Of a stretch of 37,308 bases of DNA, positions 31,383 through 37,308 are shown piece after piece. Where the stretch lies: contig MU835672.1 in NCBI GenBank assembly GCA_029204225.1, positions 1 to 37,308 on the forward strand, given 5' to 3'. Position numbers and translations under genes: made by a program. Position 1 is the stretch's first letter; each line of letters begins with the position of its first letter. Origin of the DNA: Diphasiastrum complanatum. Its lineage: Eukaryota; Streptophyta; Lycopodiopsida; Lycopodiales; Lycopodiaceae. Under the pieces are notes generated by a model. The model was not told the origin of the DNA and made no database searches. It saw only the letters and a list, made by a program, of their open reading frames with translations.

Positions 31383-33357
31383 GAAGCCCATTGCAAAAAA
31401 TGACAATATGCTACATTCTTCATTCATTTTGTATGCAAATTACCCACTACAATTATCATTGCAAGCACTTAATGACAAAAAAATAGCTTGATGCAAAAGA
31501 AGATGCTTGTTAGAACTGAAAAAGCATTACTACATTTGAAGACAATTGTGCAAATTGAAATCATACTTTTTACTTTAGAACGAAGAACTATTAAAATGTC
31601 AACTATGCAAAATGTTAGTAACATGTCAAAAAGAACAAGGAAGCATCTTCAAGACTATGGGCAATTTGAGCCTCTACATACATACTCTATGAATCATTAT
31701 CGCTAGTGTCAGAAGAAGGTGCCAGCAGGGGCCTCCATATCCTTGTTGGCCTCCTAATAGGCGCTTCTTCAATATCCTCACATGCTTCTTCACCGTCAAC
31801 TCCTACCTCAGTATAATCCGACGTCTTGGCTTACAAGTTCTCGGCATATTGGCTTGCAAGTTCCTCACATCCATCACTAAAACAAGCAACATTTTGAAAG
31901 TTTGTCAGGACAAACCTCCAATTCTCTCAACCTCTCATCAAAGATGACACCTTGAGACATTATTATTTGTCAAATTTCATGGTTGCACATGCAATATTCC
32001 TTTAAATCGGCAAACTATCCAACCAAGATGCACTTCATGGCTCTCAAATCTATCTCAGGGGCATGTGTGTCAAGCAAACACATGACATTACCTTACTTAT
32101 GGCCTCTTTCCCATCCATGCTCCCTATGCCTGGATCCGTTGATGCCTTTCAAGATGAGCAGCTTTGTAGGCTCTCTCAACCCTTTGACGTTTGGGGACTG
32201 TCCTTTCTAGTATCATGTAATATATCATTTTCATAATTGTCCTCTTTTTCTGTGACATATCATTTTGCTGCATAGTGTAGGGGACTTAAAATTCTCTTTG
32301 TATCATGTGCTTTGTGTGCAAAAATCGTCAAACTCTTTGGATTGATGTTTTCCCTTGTCGCTTGTAGCTTCTTAATTGTTTGTCTGACCTGATCTCAGCC
32401 ATGGCCTCAAACACTTCATATCTACCTCCCCCTTTTACTTTAGAAAGGTTAACTTGCCATTTCCTACTATGCAAGAACAACTTGTTGTAGCACTTTCAAG
32501 TGGTAACTAGTTCATTAAAAATCATTTTGAGTGGAGTAGCTCTTTGTTGCCATATTTGAGCTTCAAGCTATGCATTGAACTTGCACAAAATGGGCATTTC
32601 TAGTAGGATTATGTAATATACTCCATATATACATCCAAGATTATACATATCTCTTACAAAAAGTGACTTAAATAAACTCTACACAACTAGCATATGCTTG
32701 TCTTAGAGATCCTATCGTATTCACGCAATGAATATAGGGTTAAAGGAAGGTCCATCGATCCTTTGTCAGGTTTCGAATAAATTATGAGAGTGCGCAAGAA
32801 ATTGTTCCACACTAGTTTGTTTGGGGTTTACTGGAGAGTGGCAATACCTTTGCATAGCACATTTTGGTACGTGAAGGTTTACTTAAATTTGTTAAGTCTA
32901 GGATAGTAATTGAACGGAACAAAAAAAATCTCCAACATTAACTTTTAGAGCTACCCTTATTAATGTTAGGACCATCTGCTCTAATTATATGTACTTGGTG
33001 GAGACAGTCATGCAGCTACCCGCTTAGTCATCTGGTCACTGACTGTTGTCCTGAGGAGGTATCTAGTCACATAAGAGACATGTCATGAAATAATCCACAT
33101 GTAACATTCATTCTTTTGGTTGAATTTTGTAGAAACATGTATTACATCACTAGTGTTTGCAAAAAATATTAAGAAATTACTAAGGCGAAAAAAATATTAG
33201 CATGGAAGCATGTAAAGTTACACATAAGGAAGTACTTAGAATCCCGTCTTGGAGTCGTGACTTAACAAAAACTTCCTATGTGTTTAAAGGCTTGGATAAT
33301 TAGCATGTCAACAAAAAAATCTATGAAAAAAAAACAAGCATTTCAAATCTCCTAGCA
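31383..33357. other. No confirmed gene; faint minus-strand coding trace
   Basis: Mostly AT-rich. Between about 31,860 and 31,700 the minus strand reads EELASQYAENL, a stop, then YTEVGVDGEEACEDIEEAP and WRPLLAPSSDTSDNDS-stop, an acidic C-terminal end that looks protein-like. Frames further right (to about 32,600) keep changing. It might be the tail of a decayed DNA-transposon or host gene, but I cannot name it. The plus-strand frames 31,488-31,706 and 31,983-32,210 look like shadows. Confidence 0.25.
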
Positions 33358-33576
33358 CATCAATATAAGATTCGAGGTCTATACCTAGTTTTGTAGCTGG
33401 AGGCAGGCAGGTAGGCAAAGAGAGAGATGCTCGAAGGTGTTTGTGGGGGCCACGGGGCCACGAGGCCACCTATCAGGCCATTGGTCTTTAAGGGAGGTGG
33501 CCCTTTGCCTTGCAAGTGGGAGGCTACAGTGCCTGCTAAGTGCAATGCATGTGGGATTTCTGCACACATGTATCAT

Positions 33577-34104
33577 GTATGCTGATCGCTGGTATAGAGG
33601 AGAGAGGATGTGTGCTGATCGATGGTATATATGTATAGGGGAAGGCCCCAGGGCGGGGGCGTTCCTCGTTTGGAGGCCCGAGGGTGGCAGCCCGAGGGCG
33701 CCTCCAAACGCGGAACGCCCTCGCCTTCCCCATCGTAAAGCAGTAGTAAAAATTTTTACCTTCTCTCTTTCATTGTTTTGAGCGCACATTTCTCTAGTTC
33801 ACTGTTCTGAGCGCAGGAGTGTGATTTTGAGTTTTTACTGTTGGTAAAAGGATGTGTGAATTTACCTAATGGTTAAACAGGTTTTCAAGAGGAACCTTAC
33901 AGGTTGTAAGGTTTCTCTGATATGTCAAATTGATATCGTTGTTATATTCTGCTGATTAAGGTTGCTTTGAAATACAAAACAAATTTTTTTAGTAGTGCTT
34001 TACGTATATATATATCTATAGAGAGAGCATGTGTGTCGATCGCCGATACATATATAGAGAATTGAGGATGTGTGCTGATCGGTGGTATATATAGAGAGAG
34101 AAAG
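33577..34104. repeat. Four copies of TGTGCTGATCG.TGGTATATATAG in two pairs
   Basis: Units at about 33,577 (ATGCTGATCGCTGGTATAGA), 33,607 (GATGTGTGCTGATCGATGGT then ATATATG), 34,027 (ATGTGTGTCGATCGCCGATA then CATATATAGAGA) and 34,067 (GATGTGTGCTGATCGGTGGT then ATATATAGAGAG). Each is 30-40 bp. The pairs are 450 bp apart and flank a GC-rich foldback. The TATATATAG parts resemble TATA boxes. The minus-strand frames repeat as ...IPPISTHP and are not genes. Confidence 0.7.
33638..33731. repeat. GC-rich foldback (imperfect inverted repeat)
   Basis: GGGGAAGGC / GCCTTCCCC (9 bp), GGGCGTTCC / GGAACGCCC (9 bp) and CGTTTGGAGGC / GCCTCCAAACG (11 bp) pair in register between a left arm at 33,638-33,676 and a right arm at 33,700-33,731. 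One bulge of several bases lies on the left side and one mismatch near the middle. The loop is about 23 nt and itself holds CCCGAGGG words. GC content is far above the surroundings. Confidence 0.88.
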
Positions 34105-34514
34105 AACTCTTTTCTCTTGCTGGTAGCTCTCAGAGTCCACAGGCTAGCCAACAAAAAGTGCGCCCACCCTACGCCCTACACGAGAGAGAGGGAGAGATAA
34201 GAAGAGCGTATCGTTTGCCGCTTTGTTTGTGGCAGGTGGTGTTGGATGTTTCCCGATTGTTACAGGCACTCTTGCTATGGCAGTTTCATTTTATATTGTT
34301 CTTTAAGTGTTTTTCTGTGAGCGAGAGAGAGAATGTGGGCAATGATAGACAAAAAGGGCTTTGTCTATTCTCATTGGTCCACATTTGCCCTAAAACTTAT
34401 TTGAGGGGCATTTGAAGTGCATTTGAAATGGTTGAAAATGACATGTGCATTTAAAATTTTTTAGAGAAATCATGTGACTTAAAAATTCAGATAAAGAGAA
34501 ATTTGTAGAAAGAG

Positions 34515-34615
34515 AAAGAGGCATAAAAGGGGAAGAGAGAAAAGGAGAGGTTGCATGATGATAAAGAGAGAGAGAGAGAGGCGCTGTTTTTTATAATTTA
34601 GGGTTTTTTTAGGTT

Positions 34616-34646
<31 letters not shown>

Positions 34647-34990
34647 CTTAGGTGAGAGAGATGGGAATAGCGTATCTCCGTGAGCAGTCAGATTAGACTT
34701 TTTAGCTTTGCAGCTGAGACAGAGAGATTGATGCGTTCCATTTTGTTATTTTGTGATGCAGGTGGAGACTGAAATGCTTTCAATTACGTAGGAATCTGTG
34801 ATTTGAATCTGAATGATTCATGCAATCTTAGATTTCGTTAGAACTGTGACCTGCTAGGGCTAGGCCTGTTCTAGGGTTACATTTTTAGGGTTTATGGGTG
34901 TGAACATAGCCATACAATGAGGTGTTGAGAAAGAGAGAGTGAGAGCGAGTGAAAGCGAGGGAGAGCGAAAGAGAGAGAGAGAGGAGTGCG
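34515..34990 (+). promoter_or_regulatory. Promoter-like region and GA-rich 5' leader
   Basis: A TATA-like GCATAAAAGG lies at 34,521. GA runs lie at 34,565-34,580, 34,615-34,647 and 34,927-34,984, and telo-box-like AGGGTTT at 34,600 and 34,888. GA-rich leaders and telo boxes are common in plant genes for plastid and translation functions. GTGATGCAG-GTGGAG near 34,757 could be the acceptor of a leader intron. The exact transcription start cannot be set. Confidence 0.45.
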
Positions 34991-35151
34991 ATGGCAATTG
35001 CAATGCACTGGAGCTGTTTGTCGCTGTTCCTCCCCAATGCCCCATCTTATTCTTCTTCTCCTTCTGGAGGAGCATCATTGCCTGGGACTGCCAACTCTTT
35101 TGTCTCTTTCTCGGGGCTAAGGGCCACATCAGCCTCTTCTTCTTCTCACGG
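34991..35151 (+). CDS. First exon of a nuclear gene for a probable plastid-targeted protein
   Basis: The ATG at 34,991 follows a GA-rich leader and opens MAIAMHWSCLSLFLPNAPSY, then a Ser/Thr/Ala/Gly-rich, acid-free stretch ending FVSFSGLRATSASSSSH. A start with MA, many Ser/Ala, no Asp or Glu, and an FSGLRA phrase before a possible cleavage region are typical of plastid transit peptides. The frame ends at CACGG-GTAACT, a good plant donor (GT at 35,152), giving 53 codons plus two bases. The mature protein lies in later exons that I cannot find in the remaining 2.1 kb, so the gene is either carried beyond the window after a long intron or cut. An in-frame ATG at 34,949 would add an ERERER leader from the GA repeat and is unlikely. 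The protein identity is unknown. Confidence 0.55.
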
Positions 35152-36100
35152 GTAACTCTATATACTCCACACCCTGGAATCTGTGCACTTTTCTAATTTA
35201 GCAGTGTCTATTTTCTGATGCCGCTTCTAGTCTTGATTTAGAGCACAACAATTTTTTCTACTTTACTAAAACTATCTTTCTTACATGCTTATTCTCGGTT
35301 GTTTTGGATGAGCATTTTCTGTTAAATTTTTGTTTTTAATCAAACCATTGATGCTAGGGAAGGTTAGTGCAAACTCTACATTTTTTACCGCTTTTGTTTT
35401 ATGCTTGTTACTCTGCAAGAAACATTTTTAATGTTAAGTACAAAATGCTATGTGGTTAATAACCAAGATCAATAGTTACCTCTCTAGACATCGAATTGGC
35501 CATTGCAAAGGATTATTGGGTTTCTGTGCTTATGTCTATCTGTGTGAATCATAGTTGTGACGGAACATGTTCCATTGCAACCAGTTTCTGGAATGGCCGT
35601 TTCGGAACATGAACATTCCAATGTATTGTCTGATTGCAATTTTTTTTGTTTTTCAAGAAAAAACCTTCAATGGTTAGAATTTTTTTGATAGTAATCGCGC
35701 TACTATTATGTATGCTAGAATCACCAATATACAATATCTCATGCAAAAGAGAAACAGTAACAATCCCAAAATTTGGTTATTGGCTCAAATATCCTAGTCT
35801 TAGGCAAGAAAGTGGAAAATTTTATAGACTCTTAAACCTTGAAAACAAAGTGAGCACTTATTTTTGTTGTTTAGTCCTCATCTGGACGATTGAAAGGATG
35901 TAAATTTTGAACTCGTATGAAAGCTACCAAAAATCCTTTACCAAACCATAGGGGATGATGAAATCGACTCCCTTTATAGTGTATTTTCTATATGTGCCAA
36001 ACCTTGTCAATATGAGTTCTGACCTTGTATACTTTTCTAATTGACTTTTCATAAGCCAATATCTACGTCGAATTTCTTCATTGACTTCAAGAGTCAAACT
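35152..36100 (+). other. Presumed first intron of the plastid-protein gene
   Basis: AT-rich and T-rich sequence as expected for a plant intron. A 12-bp palindrome, GGAACATGTTCC, lies at 35,562, followed by CGGAACATG and CATTCCA words to 35,620 that look like remains of a small inverted-repeat element. The frame 35,634-35,903 is a chance opening in AT-rich DNA as far as I can tell. No acceptor with coding sequence after it was found. Confidence 0.35.
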
Positions 36101-36331
36101 AGGTTGATAGAATGAGGTCATACCATTATCTGAATGCATAATCTGCCTTAACCATTTTACGGGCTCTATATAATCATTTTCAAAATTGATTGCACGAGCA
36201 TGTGGAATTAGCCCAAACTCCCCCAAAAAAGGTTGATAGAATGAGGTCATGCCATTATCTAAATGCATAATCTGCCTTAACCATTTTACGGGCTCTATAC
36301 AATTATCAATCACAAATGATTGCACAAGCAT
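35924..36331 (-). pseudogene. Unrecognised minus-strand frame containing an in-frame duplication
   Basis: An open frame of 135 codons. Its N-terminal two thirds hold two copies of IEPVKWLRQIMH.DNGMTSFY, made by the 129-bp (43-codon) tandem duplication described separately. The rest reads TLEVNEEIRRRYWLMKSQLE then ELILTRFGTYRKYTIKGVDF. It is protein-like in composition but I do not recognise a family. It may be the end of a retroelement or host-gene fragment trapped in the presumed intron. No promoter or start context supports expression. Confidence 0.25.
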
Positions 36332-36358
36332 GTGGAATTAGCCCAAACTCCCCCAAAA
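36101..36358. repeat. 129-bp tandem duplication
   Basis: Copy 1 (36,101-36,229) and copy 2 (36,230-36,358) share AGGTTGATAGAATGAGGTCA, GCATAATCTGCCTTAACCAT and GCATGTGGAATTAGCCCAAA with few substitutions. A short middle part (about 25 bp, from GGGCTCTATA onward) differs more. Period 129 bp equals 43 codons, so an open minus-strand frame passes through both copies. Confidence 0.92.
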
Positions 36359-37308
36359 AAGGAAGTTGTATTGCCTAACATTACTAATTGAAATGAAAAG
36401 TATTTTTATATTTAATCATCTCAAAGAGTGTAGTGTAAAGGCGATAATTGCTTCACTTTGGAGTTAATCTCTTGCTCAATTAAGATGCAAGTAATAGTTT
36501 TAGAATCCAGTCTTATTATTATTATTACTATGATTTAGCTAATTTTTTCGATTGTTCCCTAATTCTCAAAGAAAATTGAAAAAAAAAAATCACTTGTTCT
36601 CGATCCGGGAAACTTTAACCTTAAGTCTTGGATTGCATTCTAAAATGCATGATGCATCGGTGTGAATATATTGCTTCCGAGTTCCGACATTCATTTTCAT
36701 GACTCAAGAAATTCATTGTTGATTTTATCTTTTTATTAGGAGGTTGGGACTTAAATCGATTAGTTGTACTCTTTTATGCTATCATTCATCACGGCTGAGT
36801 TTGCTCTTAACCTTCAAAGAAATGATAGAAACTTGACTCTTTGTCCCTTTGTAAATGTTTGAAAGATGGTGTACATATCTTTATGCGTGTCACGTGCACC
36901 TAGACTTTGACATAAATGGTGTGAGTACAGATTTTGCAACATACGTTTTAACCTATGCATGATGGAATTAAAATTCTTAAGCTATTATAGGTGGACTCCA
37001 TAAAGTTAAAGATTGGTTATATTTTCTGCTACACTCGGCTATTATCCTAGTATTAGCATCAATAATTGTTTGTTTGATGTGTATGTATGTTCATGATGTA
37101 CATATGTATATCTCATACATGCTTGTTCTTGCTATGTGCACCTTGATGTGTAACATAAATCTATGCATAACTCGATCAACTATTGTTTTGATTTGTTTTG
37201 TAGTTAATAGAATATTTAACACATGCATACATCTAGATAGATATGTAGGTACACGCACACACACACAGTTGCATGTGAAATGGACAAGCACATATAGGCA
37301 TGGAGTAT
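36359..37308. other. No recognisable gene
   Basis: AT-rich sequence with short frames only. A small (CA)n run at 37,254-37,266 is the only simple repeat. No exon that could follow the donor at 35,152 is convincing here. Confidence 0.45.

Noticed and set aside
33360-33789. Frames on both strands across the GC-rich foldback
   Set aside because: Opened by GC-rich inverted and tandem repeats. No start context or motif.

Overview
This is nuclear DNA of a land plant, dominated by decayed retrotransposons. Three observations point that way: Ty1-copia and Ty3-gypsy coding remains of plant type, a primer-binding site that matches 14 nt of the plant tRNA-Asp 3' end as I recall that sequence, and a short first exon at 34,991 that reads like a plastid transit peptide with a GT donor and a GA-rich 5' leader carrying telo-box-like AGGGTTT. 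I cannot place the species. Apart from that exon there is almost no intact coding sequence, so most entries are pseudogenes, repeats or element parts.

Layout. 1-2.4 kb: no gene, a diverged ~160-180 bp repeat and a long GA/TG/CA microsatellite. 2.4-3.8 kb: copia relic on the minus strand (integrase end and reverse transcriptase), followed by a segment seen again at 12.6 kb and a ~24-bp tandem repeat (3,862-4,109). 4.36-10.44 kb: a plus-strand gypsy-like element with gag (four zinc-knuckle-like motifs) and then, where pol should be, a decayed ~3 kb ORF with a Q/S/T/P-rich linker and a coiled coil. No reverse transcriptase or integrase was seen in it, and an LTR-like tail follows. 11.4-12.25 kb: an unrecognised plus-strand gene fragment with a plausible intron. 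12.5 kb: minus-strand LTR/PBS fragment. 12.74-16.71 kb: a 5'-truncated copia element with all pol domains and a 3' LTR. 16.7-19.6 kb: no recognised gene.

19.57-31.4 kb: a minus-strand gypsy element read from right to left. It has an LTR (30,592-31,382), a tRNA-Asp PBS, a 1.2 kb leader full of CTCGCAC/GGCGAGTT motifs, gag, protease and the start of RT. A ~3.4 kb block of foreign or rearranged DNA follows, then integrase, a second patch of the same motif, a TATA box and a 131-codon ORF. The second LTR was not found. 31.4-34.5 kb: non-coding DNA with a GC-rich foldback and TGATCG/GGTATATATAG repeats. 34.5-35.15 kb: promoter-like region and first exon of a host gene that continues outside the window or after a long intron. 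35.2-37.3 kb: presumed intron or intergenic DNA with a 129-bp tandem duplication.

How the parts relate. The two gypsy-type gags, on opposite strands 23 kb apart, are clearly homologous (PKYDG, RFLQ, YIERFK, LVGLP, REEDE and the unusual CX2CX3HX4C knuckle). The plus-strand element has gag and an extra ORF but no pol, while the minus-strand element has pol. A non-autonomous/autonomous pairing is therefore a reasonable hypothesis. Many in-frame stops in the decayed ORFs are TAG or TAA where glutamine codons would fit, consistent with C-to-T decay of methylated DNA.
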